Part shown: positions 15,687-23,809 of the stretch, in pieces
Layout: each line of letters begins with the position of its first letter
Position numbering within the stretch: position 1 is the stretch's first letter
Source of the DNA: Damh-18 sp964390945
Lineage (GTDB): Bacteria; Patescibacteriota; Minisyncoccia; Phycocordibacterales; UBA918
Length of the DNA: 64,000 bases
Assembly (NCBI GenBank): GCA_964390945.1
Contig: CAYMIV010000001.1
Coordinates: 1-64,000, forward strand
Reading direction: 5' to 3'
Notes under the pieces: generated by a model
The model's input: only the letters and a program-made list of their open reading frames with translations
Databases searched by the model: none
Told to the model about the DNA's origin: nothing
Position numbers and translations under genes: made by a program

Positions 15687-15938
15687 CTAAACGAGAATCG
15701 TTGCTTGATTGTTGCTTACCTCGAGTACACCGCGGTCTATGGAAATTTCAGTTCGCTCTCCGCTTTCAAGTTCGTAAATGACAGCACCTGCAGAGAGCAA
15801 GGTGACAAACGGTTCATGGTGAGCAAGGACGGTCATGGTGCCTTCTGTTGCAGGCACTGAAACGCTCCGCACCTTACCGGCATAAAGCGGCTCGTCCACC
15901 GTGGTAACCGTCAGCATGAAGTCGTGCGTATTTTGCAT
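15687..15938 (-). CDS. atpC: F-type ATP synthase epsilon subunit, short form
   Basis: An 83-residue epsilon subunit containing only the N-terminal beta-sandwich (MLTVTTVDEPLYAGKVRSVSVPATEGTMTVLAHHEP...GVLEVSNNQATILV). The usual protein is about 130 residues and ends in two helices that inhibit ATP hydrolysis. Those helices are absent, and the stop codon is followed directly by an A-run and hairpin, so no frameshift hides them. It is last in the operon, 2 bp after atpD. It should still couple the gamma-c ring rotor but cannot perform helix-based inhibition. Confidence 0.9.
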   Translation of the reverse strand: MQNTHDFMLTVTTVDEPLYAGKVRSVSVPATEGTMTVLAHHEPFVTLLSAGAVIYELESGERTEISIDRGVLEVSNNQATILV

Positions 15939-15940
15939 AC

Positions 15941-17338
15941 TTATACATTATTCACTACGACTTCGTCGATTGAACCCTTCATGTAGAAATCTTGTTCAGA
16001 TTTTTCATCATGTTTGCCGTCGAGGATTTCCTTAAACCCCCGAATTGTTTCTGTGAGCGGAACGTATGCCCCTTTTTGTCCGGTAAACACTTCGCCGACG
16101 AAGAAAGGCTGCGAAAGGAAACGTTGAATCTTGCGGGCACGATACACCGTTTGCTTATCGGTGTCAGAAAGTTCTTCGATTCCGAGAATCGCTATGATGT
16201 CCTGCAAATCTTTATACCGCTGAAGAACCCTCTTAACGCCGTGTGCGACATCGTAATGTTCTTTGCCAACAACATAAGGATCGAGGGCAGATGATTTGCT
16301 TTCGAGGGGGTCGATTGCTGGATATATGCCGAGAGAGGCGAGTGCGCGAGAGAGCACGACGGTTGAGTCAAGATGCGAAAATGTTGTCGCGGGTGCCGGG
16401 TCGGTGAGGTCATCTGCGGGGACATAAACGGCTTGGACCGAAGTAATCGAACCTTTTGTTGTTGAGGTTATGCGCTCCTGCATTTGTCCCATTTCCTCCG
16501 CAAGCGTCGGTTGGTACCCGACGGCCGAAGAAACTCTTCCGAGAAGCGAGGAAACTTCCTGCCCTGCTTGCGTAAAGCGAAATACGTTATCCATGAAAAA
16601 GAGAACATCCTTACCTCCTTCGTCACGAAAGTATTCAGCCATGGTGAGGCCGGTAAGCCCGACGCGTGCACGCGCTCCGGGAACTTCGTTCATTTGACCG
16701 AATACGAGTGCAGTTTTTGCGAGAACTCCTGACTCCTTCATCTCGTGGTAGAGGTCATTGCCTTCACGCACGCGTTCTCCAACGCCCGCAAACACAGAGT
16801 ATCCTCCGTGTTCTGTCGCAACATTTCGAATCAATTCTTGAATAAGTACGGTTTTCCCAACACCGGCACCACCAAAAAGCCCTACCTTGCCGCCTTTTAC
16901 GAACGGTGCGAGAAGATCAATCGCTTTGATACCTGTTTCAAACACCTCGGTTTTTGTTGATTGTTCTGTGAACTCCGGAGCCGTGCGGTGTATCGGCAAC
17001 GTGGGAGCATCTGCAATTTTTTCATTTCCATCGAGAGTTGCTCCGAGCACATTCATGAGGCGTCCGAGGGTCTTTTCACCTACGGGTACGGAGATTGCAG
17101 CACCGGTATCAGCAACCTCCATGCCGCGCGTAAGTCCTGACGTGTCCTCCATTGCAATAGCGCGCACGCGGTTCATACCGAGGTGTTGTGCAACCTCAAG
17201 AGTAATAGATGCGGTTTGAGTTGAAACAGTGAGTGCGTTTTGAAGTGCAGGAACTTCGTTCTCAAAATGTACGTCAATGACCGGACCGATGATTTGTGTG
17301 ATTGTTCCCGTGCCTTTTTTCATGGTGTTTATGTGCAT
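15941..17338 (-). CDS. atpD: F-type ATP synthase beta subunit
   Basis: Catalytic subunit of F1. The Walker A GGAGVGKT is near residue 157, with the catalytic Glu region GERVREGNDLYHEM after it and the Walker B strand LFFMDNVFRFTQAG. The DELSEED-like loop is reduced to IEELSDTDK. At 465 residues it is full length. The start could also be the ATG at 17323 (MKKGTGTITQIIGPVIDVHF), the more usual N terminus; neither start has a Shine-Dalgarno. It lies 16 bp after atpG. Confidence 0.97.
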   Translation of the reverse strand: MHINTMKKGTGTITQIIGPVIDVHFENEVPALQNALTVSTQTASITLEVAQHLGMNRVRAIAMEDTSGLTRGMEVADTGAAISVPVGEKTLGRLMNVLGATLDGNEKIADAPTLPIHRTAPEFTEQSTKTEVFETGIKAIDLLAPFVKGGKVGLFGGAGVGKTVLIQELIRNVATEHGGYSVFAGVGERVREGNDLYHEMKESGVLAKTALVFGQMNEVPGARARVGLTGLTMAEYFRDEGGKDVLFFMDNVFRFTQAGQEVSSLLGRVSSAVGYQPTLAEEMGQMQERITSTTKGSITSVQAVYVPADDLTDPAPATTFSHLDSTVVLSRALASLGIYPAIDPLESKSSALDPYVVGKEHYDVAHGVKRVLQRYKDLQDIIAILGIEELSDTDKQTVYRARKIQRFLSQPFFVGEVFTGQKGAYVPLTETIRGFKEILDGKHDEKSEQDFYMKGSIDEVVVNNV

Positions 17339-17354
17339 TTATTCGATAATGTTA

Positions 17355-18266
17355 TTAATGTTGTTTCATTGCCTCTATTCCACCGGTAATTTCAGATACT
17401 TCTGCGGTTATGACGCTCTGGCGCTCTTTATTGTAGAGAAGCGTTAATGCCTTTGTTACCTCTCGTGCTTTGTCGGTGGCGTTTTTCATTGCAACCATTC
17501 GTGCAGAATGTTCGCTCGCCTTTGATTCGAGAAGGGCATGGTAGAGCATAATCTGAACAAGGTTGGGAAAGAGCGTGTTCAAAACCTCTTCTTCAGAGGG
17601 TTCAACAGTATAGGTCATTGCGTATGATTCTTCTTTAATATCGCTGTAACGTCCTCGTTTCGGTACGATATCTTCAATCATACGGCTTAGCTCGTCAACA
17701 TTGAGAGGAAGGAGTCTGCGAATCACGGCACGTTGTTCAAAGGTAGATACAAAACTTTGAAAAACGACTGCCACGGTTCGATACTTTCCTAAAGAGAATC
17801 TCGTTACAATGCAATCAATGACTTCACGAACATCATTAAGCATTATGTCATCGCTCACATTGAGGTAGTGACTCGACACTCTGTATCCCCTGCGGGAGAA
17901 AAATTCAAAACTTTTCTTTCCAAAACAAATTAATTCGAGCTCCTCCTTTTTGAATGTTGATGCATAGGTCGCCGCCTCTTTAAGAACTGCGGCGTTGAGA
18001 TTTCCCGCCAACCCCTTATCAGAGGTAATGACGATAATACAATCATGCGTGCCGCTGTTTGCGAGAATGAGCGGATGATTTTTCGCACTCAAACTTTGTG
18101 AGACGCGTCCGAGAATGCGTAGTGCCGCTTCAGCATACGGTCGTCCTTTGAGTGCCCGCTCCTGACTTTTACGCATCTTGACCGCGGAAACAGCCTCCAT
18201 CGCTTTCGTCACCTTACTGGTGCGTTCAGTGGATTTTATTTTGCTCTTAATGTGTTTCAGCGCCAT
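17355..18266 (-). CDS. atpG: F-type ATP synthase gamma subunit
   Basis: Central stalk subunit that rotates inside the alpha3beta3 ring. The N-terminal coiled-coil helix starts MALKHIKSKIKSTERTSKVTKAMEAVSAVKM and the C-terminal helix contains MVAMKNATDKAREVTKALTLLYNKERQ, both family hallmarks. The Rossmann-like middle domain has ITSDKGLAGNLNAAV. At 303 residues it is of normal length. It starts 2 bp after the atpA stop codon. Confidence 0.96.
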   Translation of the reverse strand: MALKHIKSKIKSTERTSKVTKAMEAVSAVKMRKSQERALKGRPYAEAALRILGRVSQSLSAKNHPLILANSGTHDCIIVITSDKGLAGNLNAAVLKEAATYASTFKKEELELICFGKKSFEFFSRRGYRVSSHYLNVSDDIMLNDVREVIDCIVTRFSLGKYRTVAVVFQSFVSTFEQRAVIRRLLPLNVDELSRMIEDIVPKRGRYSDIKEESYAMTYTVEPSEEEVLNTLFPNLVQIMLYHALLESKASEHSARMVAMKNATDKAREVTKALTLLYNKERQSVITAEVSEITGGIEAMKQH

Positions 18267-18268
18267 GT

Positions 18269-19870
18269 CTATGCGGTATAAAGTTCCGAATGCGTCTCTT
18301 TGAAACGAACAATGATGTCCTGAAGCGAACTTTCAGTTTGGTCAGAAATCGAACGCTCGACATTTACCGCCTTGAGAGTGGTGTCGTAATCACGTTCGAG
18401 CATTTCAATGAATGTTGATTCTATTTCGTGGACATTTTCAACAGCGGCACCATCAAGCAATCCGTTATTTGCACCAAAAAGAACAATCGCTTGTATGTAG
18501 AACGGCATGGTTACGTGCTGATCCTGCTTTAAAAGTTCTGTATATTTTCGCCCGCTTTCAATTCGTTTTTTCGTATCCTCATCAAGATCTGAAGCAAATT
18601 GCATAAATGCTTCAAGTTCTCGGAATTGCGCAAGTTCCAAACGAATTTTTCCTGAAACCTTTTTCATTGCTTTCGTCTGTGCTGATGAACCAACGCGTGA
18701 CACGGAAATACCGACGTTAAGCGCGGGACGGATACCTTTGTTGAAGAGGTCAGTCTCAAGAAAAATCTGACCATCAGTAATTGAAATGACGTTCGTTGGA
18801 ATGTATGCGGACACATCTCCCTCTTGTGTTTCAATTATGGGAAGTGCGGTGAGCGAACCTCCACCCAATTCTTTCGAGAGTTTGGCGGCACGCTCCAAGA
18901 GACGTGAATGGAGATAGAAGATATCGCCCGGGTATGCCTCACGGCCCGGCGGACGTCTTAAGAGAAGCGACATTTGTCGGTATGCAACAGCGTGTTTTGA
19001 GAGATCATCATACACAATGAGCGCATCCTTGCCATTTTCCATGAAAAACTCACCGATTGCGGCACCCGCAAAGGGGGCGAGAAATTGAAGGGCGGCCGGA
19101 TCTGCGGCTGAAGTCGAAAGCACGATGGTGTACTCGAGCGCCCCATGAGCATCAAGTTCGGCGACAATGCGGGCAGTTTTCGACTCTTTTTGACCGATTG
19201 CTACGTAGATGCAAATGGGACGCTTTTCTTTCGGTTCATTTTTTTGGTTGATAATCGTGTCAATGGCAACTGTTGTTTTGCCTGTCGCCCGATCACCAAT
19301 TATTAGTTCACGCTGACCTCGACCAATGGGTATCATGGAGTCAATCGCCTTTATGCCGGTGTGAATCGGTTCGTTAACAGACGAGCGGTCCATCACACCG
19401 TATGCAACACGTTCTATTGCCATATCTCGCTCCCCCGAAATTTCCCCCTTTCCGTCGATCGTCATTCCAAGCGGGTTTACAACTCGTCCAACCATAGATT
19501 GCGAAACAGGGATGCTAAGTAATTTTCCAGTTCTTTTCACCTGCATTCCTTCACTGATAGACGATGCATTTCCGAGCACGACGACCTTAACCGATTCCTC
19601 TTCCAGGTTGAGAACAAGACCATACAATGTCTCAGAGTGCTCAAGAGAATCTTTGAGCGAGAGGCCATCGGCCTGATCAAAGAGCACCATTTCCATCATG
19701 CGGGCATTTTGAAGACCTTCGATTTCAGCAACGCCATCACCGACGGCAATAACCGTTCCAACCTCTTCGGTGTGAGAAACGGGTTGAAGCGACTCAATCT
19801 CTTTTTTGATTCGCTCAATGATTGCTGTTGTCGATCCATTTGAAATTGTGTGTGAGGATGTGTCTGACAT
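18269..19870 (-). CDS. atpA: F-type ATP synthase alpha subunit
   Basis: Regulatory nucleotide-binding subunit of F1, 533 residues. The Walker A GDRATGKT is near residue 193. The signature segments GRVVNPLGMTIDGKG, IPIGRGQRELIIGDR, YPGDIFYLHSRLLERAAKL and PALNVGISVSRVGSSAQ are all present. The N terminus carries an extended helix, as usual for binding the delta subunit. The gene lies 50 bp downstream of atpH. Confidence 0.97.
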   Translation of the reverse strand: MSDTSSHTISNGSTTAIIERIKKEIESLQPVSHTEEVGTVIAVGDGVAEIEGLQNARMMEMVLFDQADGLSLKDSLEHSETLYGLVLNLEEESVKVVVLGNASSISEGMQVKRTGKLLSIPVSQSMVGRVVNPLGMTIDGKGEISGERDMAIERVAYGVMDRSSVNEPIHTGIKAIDSMIPIGRGQRELIIGDRATGKTTVAIDTIINQKNEPKEKRPICIYVAIGQKESKTARIVAELDAHGALEYTIVLSTSAADPAALQFLAPFAGAAIGEFFMENGKDALIVYDDLSKHAVAYRQMSLLLRRPPGREAYPGDIFYLHSRLLERAAKLSKELGGGSLTALPIIETQEGDVSAYIPTNVISITDGQIFLETDLFNKGIRPALNVGISVSRVGSSAQTKAMKKVSGKIRLELAQFRELEAFMQFASDLDEDTKKRIESGRKYTELLKQDQHVTMPFYIQAIVLFGANNGLLDGAAVENVHEIESTFIEMLERDYDTTLKAVNVERSISDQTESSLQDIIVRFKETHSELYTA

Positions 19871-19920
19871 ATGTAGTTATGCTGTTGCTAATTGTGAAAG
19901 TTTGGAAACATTTTTAATGC

Positions 19921-20307
19921 TCATTGAATAATTGTTTTGTAGAGGGAAAGCAGTTGCTTTTTGTAACTTGCGTCTACGACGTTGTTTCTGAAACTAACAA
20001 TGCTGCCACCGATTATATTCTTGTCGATAACAATACTCGGCTTACCATCAGCACCGAGCGAAGTCAGAGTGGCGCGTATTTCATTTTGAAATTTTTGAGC
20101 GTCTTGCTCGCGCACAACCCGCACTTCAGCAATGTCACCTGTCGATAATTTTTCAAACTGACGAATAATGTCACGAAGAATTGCAGCCAACAAACGTTTA
20201 TGCCCGTGGCGCGTTGCTGTTTGCAAGAGGCCATCGAGTACATCCTCGATTGGTTTTCCTTCACAGAGGAGTGCTGTTGCTGCTTTTGAGTAATCGTGAA
20301 TTAACAT
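19921..20307 (-). CDS. atpH: F-type ATP synthase delta subunit, short form
   Basis: A 128-residue delta subunit compared with about 175 in most bacteria. The N terminus has the usual Y-S/A-K-A lead (DYSKAATALL), and the C terminus is typical: VIDKNIIGGSIVSFRNNVVDASYKKQLLSLY. The N-terminal six-helix bundle is about 45 residues short. Delta links the alpha subunits to the b-subunit stalk, so the stator contact must be reduced or altered. It lies 6 bp after atpF. Confidence 0.85.
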   Translation of the reverse strand: MLIHDYSKAATALLCEGKPIEDVLDGLLQTATRHGHKRLLAAILRDIIRQFEKLSTGDIAEVRVVREQDAQKFQNEIRATLTSLGADGKPSIVIDKNIIGGSIVSFRNNVVDASYKKQLLSLYKTIIQ

Positions 20308-20313
20308 GAGTAG

Positions 20314-20760
20314 TTATAAGCGCTCGTTTAGTATTTTTTCGGCAGCCAAAATTGCTATTTTTGCAACTTCAGATTCACTTTCCTTCGCAGCTTGCAGTTT
20401 GATTTCATCTCCCTTGACGCCCGCATCATGCAAAATTCGTGTTGCTTTGTTCTCCGCATCCTTAATTATTTCAGCGCTGCGTTGTTCTGCATGATGGTGT
20501 GCACGCTCAACAATTGCTCCTGCCTCATGTTGTGCTCCGGTGAGAACCCTGGCTCGTTCAGTCTCGGCAACTTTTACCGCTTCATGTGCCGCTTCGGCAT
20601 CCCTCACACCCTGCTCTATTTTTGTTTGACGGTCACGCAGAATATTGAGAACCGGTGTGTACAAGAAATACCACAAAAGACCAGCAAGAATCCCAAAATT
20701 AACCATCTGGATAACTATGAGTTTCCAATCAATCCCAAAAGCGTGAATTATTTCTTGCAT
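20314..20760 (-). CDS. atpF: F-type ATP synthase b subunit
   Basis: Peripheral stalk subunit. From the start at 20760 (MQEIIHAFGIDWKLIVIQMVNFGILAGLLWYFLY) it has 148 residues: one membrane span near the N terminus, then a long charged coiled coil (TKIEQGVRDAEAAHEAVKVAE...ILAAEKILNERL). The longer frame to 20937 covers the end of atpE and is not used. It follows atpE by 7 bp. Confidence 0.93.
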   Translation of the reverse strand: MQEIIHAFGIDWKLIVIQMVNFGILAGLLWYFLYTPVLNILRDRQTKIEQGVRDAEAAHEAVKVAETERARVLTGAQHEAGAIVERAHHHAEQRSAEIIKDAENKATRILHDAGVKGDEIKLQAAKESESEVAKIAILAAEKILNERL

Positions 20761-20767
20761 GCAAAAT

Positions 20768-20995
20768 TTAACCGAACTTGATAATAAAACCGACGACGAT
20801 TGCAAAAATTGCAAGTGCTTCGGTAAATGCGATACCGATAAACATCGTCGTTTGTACTTTGCCGGCAGCCTCGGGATTTCGTCCGATTGCTTCAAGCGCC
20901 TTTGACACGAGGATGCCGATACCGATACCCGGACCAATCATGCCGAGACCGACAGCGATCGCCATACTCACAGCCTTCATTGCTTCTAATTCCAT
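20768..20995 (-). CDS. atpE: F-type ATP synthase c subunit
   Basis: Rotor-ring proteolipid, 75 residues from the start at 20995 (MELEAMKAVSM). It has two hydrophobic helices, the first with GPGIGIGI, joined by the polar loop GRNPEA. The ion-binding carboxylate is Glu59 in GIAFTEALAIFAIV. The Gln in helix 1 and the ES/ET pair in helix 2 that mark sodium-binding rings are absent, so proton coupling is inferred. The frame extends upstream to 21046 but without family sequence. Confidence 0.94.
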   Translation of the reverse strand: MELEAMKAVSMAIAVGLGMIGPGIGIGILVSKALEAIGRNPEAAGKVQTTMFIGIAFTEALAIFAIVVGFIIKFG

Positions 20996-21070
20996 ATATT
21001 TGAATTTGTTATCTGTTACTACTAATGGATAACTGAAAACCAACATCTTGTGCTGGCTTTCAGTTAGCCG

Positions 21071-21841
21071 CTAGTGGGGTTCTTCAATTGCGAGTTTGAT
21101 AAAAAATAAAGTGAGGACAGCGAAAATAAATGCCTGAATAAAGCCGACAAACATTTCGAATGCCAGTATAGGGACCGGGAGTATAAAGGGTACGAAAAAA
21201 ATTGCTATAACGAGGAGCGTTTTTCCTGCAAAAATATTCCCGAAAAGACGGAAAGAAAATGAAATGAGCCGTGCCAGCTCGCTAAAAAGCTCAATGATGC
21301 CGATGAGAAACCCGAGTGGTGATTTAAAATTAATAAACTTGCCCGCGTATTTCCATAAGCCGATAAAGAGCACGCCTGATACTTCAATCGCAAAAAAGGC
21401 GATTATTGCAATTGCGATGGTCATATTGAGGTCGGTATTTGCAGGATAGAGGAGCGGTACGAAAGTTTCTTCGCCATGAAGCGTCTCATTGATACCAATA
21501 GAAGTTACTCCGGGCAGTAAACTAATCCAGTTCATGGCAAGTATGAATAGAAAAATTGTCATAATGAGCGGAAAAAATTTACGAGCCCGCTCTTTGTTTC
21601 CGAAAACATCCGCTATGTAATCAAACGCGCCGCCGACAAGCATTTCAGTAAGCACTTGTGACTTTGAGGGTATGAGGTTTAATTTTTTGCGAAGAATGAA
21701 AGCGGTTACCGCAAGCACCGCAATAGTGAACCAGGCGGTTAGCATGGTGCTTGTAAGGGGTATTCCAAATATATGACCAAGAACTGGCGGTGCAAGGTGT
21801 ATTGAAATACCTCCTTCGGATGCTGCATGTGCAATGTTCAT
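21071..21841 (-). CDS. atpB: F-type ATP synthase a subunit
   Basis: Membrane stator subunit forming the ion half-channels. It has five to six hydrophobic spans. The essential Arg is in FSFRLFGNIFAGKTLL (about residue 197), as in the E. coli RLFGN motif. The start at 21841 (MNIAHAASEGG) is chosen over ATG 21856 because the extended -10 TGGTATCAT, with TTTATT 17 bp upstream, overlaps the upstream ATG, so transcription should begin after it. This is the first gene of the operon, which has no atpI in front. Confidence 0.93.
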   Translation of the reverse strand: MNIAHAASEGGISIHLAPPVLGHIFGIPLTSTMLTAWFTIAVLAVTAFILRKKLNLIPSKSQVLTEMLVGGAFDYIADVFGNKERARKFFPLIMTIFLFILAMNWISLLPGVTSIGINETLHGEETFVPLLYPANTDLNMTIAIAIIAFFAIEVSGVLFIGLWKYAGKFINFKSPLGFLIGIIELFSELARLISFSFRLFGNIFAGKTLLVIAIFFVPFILPVPILAFEMFVGFIQAFIFAVLTLFFIKLAIEEPH

Positions 21842-21853
21842 AAAAATCGCCCG

Positions 21854-21882
21854 CATGATACCAGTAAGTTGCCCAAAAATAA
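21854..21882 (-). promoter_or_regulatory. Promoter of the atp operon
   Basis: TTTATT-N17-TATCAT on the minus strand, with TGG directly before the -10 hexamer. TATCAT includes part of the ATG at 21856, so the message must start downstream of it and use the ATG at 21841 with a leader of only a few nucleotides. Confidence 0.5.
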
Positions 21883-21959
21883 AGCCTTTTTATGGCGATT
21901 CTGTGCATTAGATACGTTGAAAGATATTCTGTTTACCAACACGTGTCGTAGAACCAACA

Positions 21960-22538
21960 TCAAGTACGCTCGTTTTTGATTTCTTTATACCGAAAACAGT
22001 CAATTGTGTGATCATTCACCATACCAACCGCTTGCATGTGTGAGTACCAAATAGTGGGTCCGAGAAACTTAAAACCACGGTTTTTGAGGTCCTTCGCCAT
22101 AGATTTCGAAAGATTTGTTGATGCAGGTAATTCGGAAATATTCTTCCACGCATTAACAATGGGCTTCCCCTTTGTCCATGACCACATGTAGTTAGAAAAA
22201 CTACCAAATTCTGCCTGAATTGCGATGAATGCTTTTGCATTTGTGATAGCGGCTTCAATTTTGAGGCGGTTTCGTATGATGGCGGGGTTTTTGAGCAGCT
22301 GAGTCACGTCACGCTTTGTCATTGCGGCGACTTTCACCGGGTCAAAGTTTTTATATGCTTTTTTGTAGCCTGCACGTTTATTCAAAATTATTTCCCACGA
22401 AAGACCGGCTTGCGCAGTCTCGAGTATGATGAATTCAAAAAGTTTTCTGTCGTTTTGGGTCGGTACGCACCATTCCACATCGTGATATCGCACGTAGAAC
22501 TCGTTATTCTGTTTTACCCACGCACATCGCTTTTTCAT
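21960..22538 (-). CDS. tag: DNA-3-methyladenine glycosylase I
   Basis: Monofunctional base-excision glycosylase that removes 3-methyladenine from alkylated DNA. The zinc-snap ligands are visible: Cys5 (RCAWV), His19 (YHDVEW) and the C-terminal His and Cys in NDHTIDCF. The catalytic Glu region FEFIILETAQAGLSWEIILNKR and the helix-hairpin-helix LKNPAIIRNRLKIEA are also present. At 192 residues it has family length. The extended -10 TGGTAATAT ends 10 nt before the ATG. It sits alone between the atp operon and tRNA-Ala. Confidence 0.95.
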   Translation of the reverse strand: MKKRCAWVKQNNEFYVRYHDVEWCVPTQNDRKLFEFIILETAQAGLSWEIILNKRAGYKKAYKNFDPVKVAAMTKRDVTQLLKNPAIIRNRLKIEAAITNAKAFIAIQAEFGSFSNYMWSWTKGKPIVNAWKNISELPASTNLSKSMAKDLKNRGFKFLGPTIWYSHMQAVGMVNDHTIDCFRYKEIKNERT

Positions 22539-22548
22539 TTGTCTCTAC

Positions 22549-22557
22549 ATATTACCA
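22549..22557 (-). promoter_or_regulatory. Extended -10 promoter for tag
   Basis: TGGTAATAT on the minus strand, with the hexamer ending 10 nt before the ATG at 22538. Only about 3 nt of leader are expected. Confidence 0.5.
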
Positions 22558-22685
22558 GTGTTGACCTTCGTATTTAAAATGCGTATTATATGCGGGTTCA
22601 AAAAATTTTGAACTTTTGGAGGTAGTAACACAGTTTTGTCTCGTTTGGGCACTGGAACTGTAAATTGCTTGCCCGATAATCTTAT

Positions 22686-22759
22686 GGGCCCGTAGCTCAG
22701 TTGGCTAGAGCGCCTGTTTTGCACTCAGGAGGCCGGGGGTTCGAATCCTCTCGGGTCCA
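22686..22759 (+). tRNA. tRNA-Ala (anticodon TGC)
   Basis: A 74-nt cloverleaf. The acceptor stem is GGGCCCG/CGGGTCC (one G-U), the D arm GCTC...GAGC, the anticodon loop TTTGCAC with TGC at 34-36, and the T arm GGGGG-TTCGAAT-CCTCT. The base of the anticodon arm has a T-T mismatch. CCA is not encoded. GATAAT lies 5 nt upstream. A rho-independent terminator follows immediately. Confidence 0.95.
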
Positions 22760-22760
22760 C

Positions 22761-22801
22761 ACACAAAAAAAACGATGCCTGCGCATCGTTTTTTTGTGTG
22801 T
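22761..22801 (+). terminator. Terminator of tRNA-Ala
   Basis: ACACAAAAAAAACGATGC-CTGC-GCATCGTTTTTTTGTGT forms a long A/T-extended hairpin that ends in a T7 tract. Confidence 0.85.
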
Positions 22802-22975
22802 GGAAGGCGGAGTCATGTTTTTGCTATACATAAGCAAAAACGGACGAGCCAGGGCAGGAGGTTCTTAGTGGGCGAAGCGAACTTAGAAACCTGCGCCACA
22901 GCTTAGTGTGTGTGGAAGGATTCGAAAGGCGGAGCCGGTGATCCTACGGGTACACCGTGTGCAATTTTCAATCTA
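22802..22975. other. Structured, gene-free region with short direct and inverted repeats
   Basis: No ORF is supported here. GTGTGTGGAAGG followed closely by GGCGGAGYC occurs twice (about 22795 and 22908). TTTTTGCT-N7-AGCAAAAA forms a hairpin. GGTTCTTAGT...AACTTAGAAACC is a longer imperfect inverted repeat around 22860-22895. The region could be a small RNA or a repeat element. It matches no tRNA, SRP RNA or RNase P core that I know. Confidence 0.35.
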
Positions 22976-23018
22976 TACCGTACAATATTCTGAAAGTATT
23001 AAATACTAAATTCAAACT

Positions 23019-23612
23019 ATGGATCAACCAAACGTTCAGCAAAATTCAGAGCCAGCACCCGCTCCTCAAAGTACAAAGAGCAATAAATCAAAGTTGCTTA
23101 TTATCGTAATTGTTCTCGTAGTGGTGCTCTACGGTTTACAGTCTCTCTTTTCACCAGAGCGCTTCGTGGAACGCGCAATCGAAAAATCAACAGGAGGGTC
23201 TGTTGATATTGACCTTGATGAAAATGGTTCGTACAGGATTCAGGGTGAAAATGGTGAGAGTTACAGTGCGACAGCCGGCGAAAATGTCTCCCTGCCTGAT
23301 AACTGGCCTGATTCCGTTTCAATTGTACCGGGAGCAAAAATCAGTTACGCAGGTTCTATGAATAACGGCGATACGGGCGAAGGTTTATCAGTTGTATATA
23401 CAACATCAAAATCAGCACCAGAGGTAGGTGAGTTCTATAAGTCAGAACTTCAATCAAACGGATGGAGTATAGAGGGTACAATCGCAACCGGTGACGGTTC
23501 GATGATTACCGCAAAACAAGGTACTGATAAAACCCTCGCTGTCTACATTGGCGCGACCGATGGAGAAACGACAGTGAATATCACAGTACAAATAATGGCA
23601 GAACCGATATAA
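23019..23612 (+). CDS. Membrane-anchored extracytoplasmic protein of unknown function
   Basis: A 197-residue protein: a Pro/Ser/Asn-rich N-terminal cytoplasmic stretch, one membrane span (about 27-43) and an extracytoplasmic domain. That domain includes DIDLDENGSYRIQGENGESY (a possible surface strand repeat) and a C-terminal alpha/beta part containing VVYTTSKSAPEVGEFYKSELQSNGWSIEG. Domains of this last type recur in Patescibacteria hypothetical proteins without known role. TACTAA lies 9 nt before the ATG and there is no Shine-Dalgarno. A bidirectional terminator follows 23 bp after the stop. Confidence 0.8.
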   Translation: MDQPNVQQNSEPAPAPQSTKSNKSKLLIIVIVLVVVLYGLQSLFSPERFVERAIEKSTGGSVDIDLDENGSYRIQGENGESYSATAGENVSLPDNWPDSVSIVPGAKISYAGSMNNGDTGEGLSVVYTTSKSAPEVGEFYKSELQSNGWSIEGTIATGDGSMITAKQGTDKTLAVYIGATDGETTVNITVQIMAEPI

Positions 23613-23635
23613 CGAGCACCTAAGTTTGAGAAAGA

Positions 23636-23663
23636 AAAATGCTCCGCCACAGCGGAGCATTTT
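23636..23663. terminator. Bidirectional terminator between convergent genes
   Basis: AAAATGCTCCGC-CACA-GCGGAGCATTTT is a perfect palindromic hairpin. It serves the plus-strand 23019 gene. On the other strand it lies 7 bp past the TGA at 23670-23672 that would end the frameshift-corrected CoA-transferase/GNAT gene. Confidence 0.85.
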
Positions 23664-23669
23664 GAAAGA

Positions 23670-23809
23670 TCAATCTGATTCACGAAAGTGCGCAAGATCG
23701 TCAACGAGTGCACTATAGAGCACAGCAGCAGAATCGTCGGGGCACGGTTTTGATACGAACTTGTAATAGTCGAACAATGCCCGCATGCGTGGGTTTTCGG
23801 TACGATACG
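23670..23809 (-). pseudogene. Out-of-frame C-terminal end of the GNAT domain
   Basis: In the alternative minus-strand frame, sequence from about 23853 down to the TGA at 23670 encodes ARAKCFHAVTYRTENP, then RMRALFDYYKFVSKPCPDDS and AAVLYSALVDDLAHFRESD. The TENPRMRALFDYYKF stretch is what the end of a GNAT domain should look like. It is one frame away from the main ORF, which breaks off inside the GNAT fold. A terminator directly after this stop supports it as the true gene end. Confidence 0.65.
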
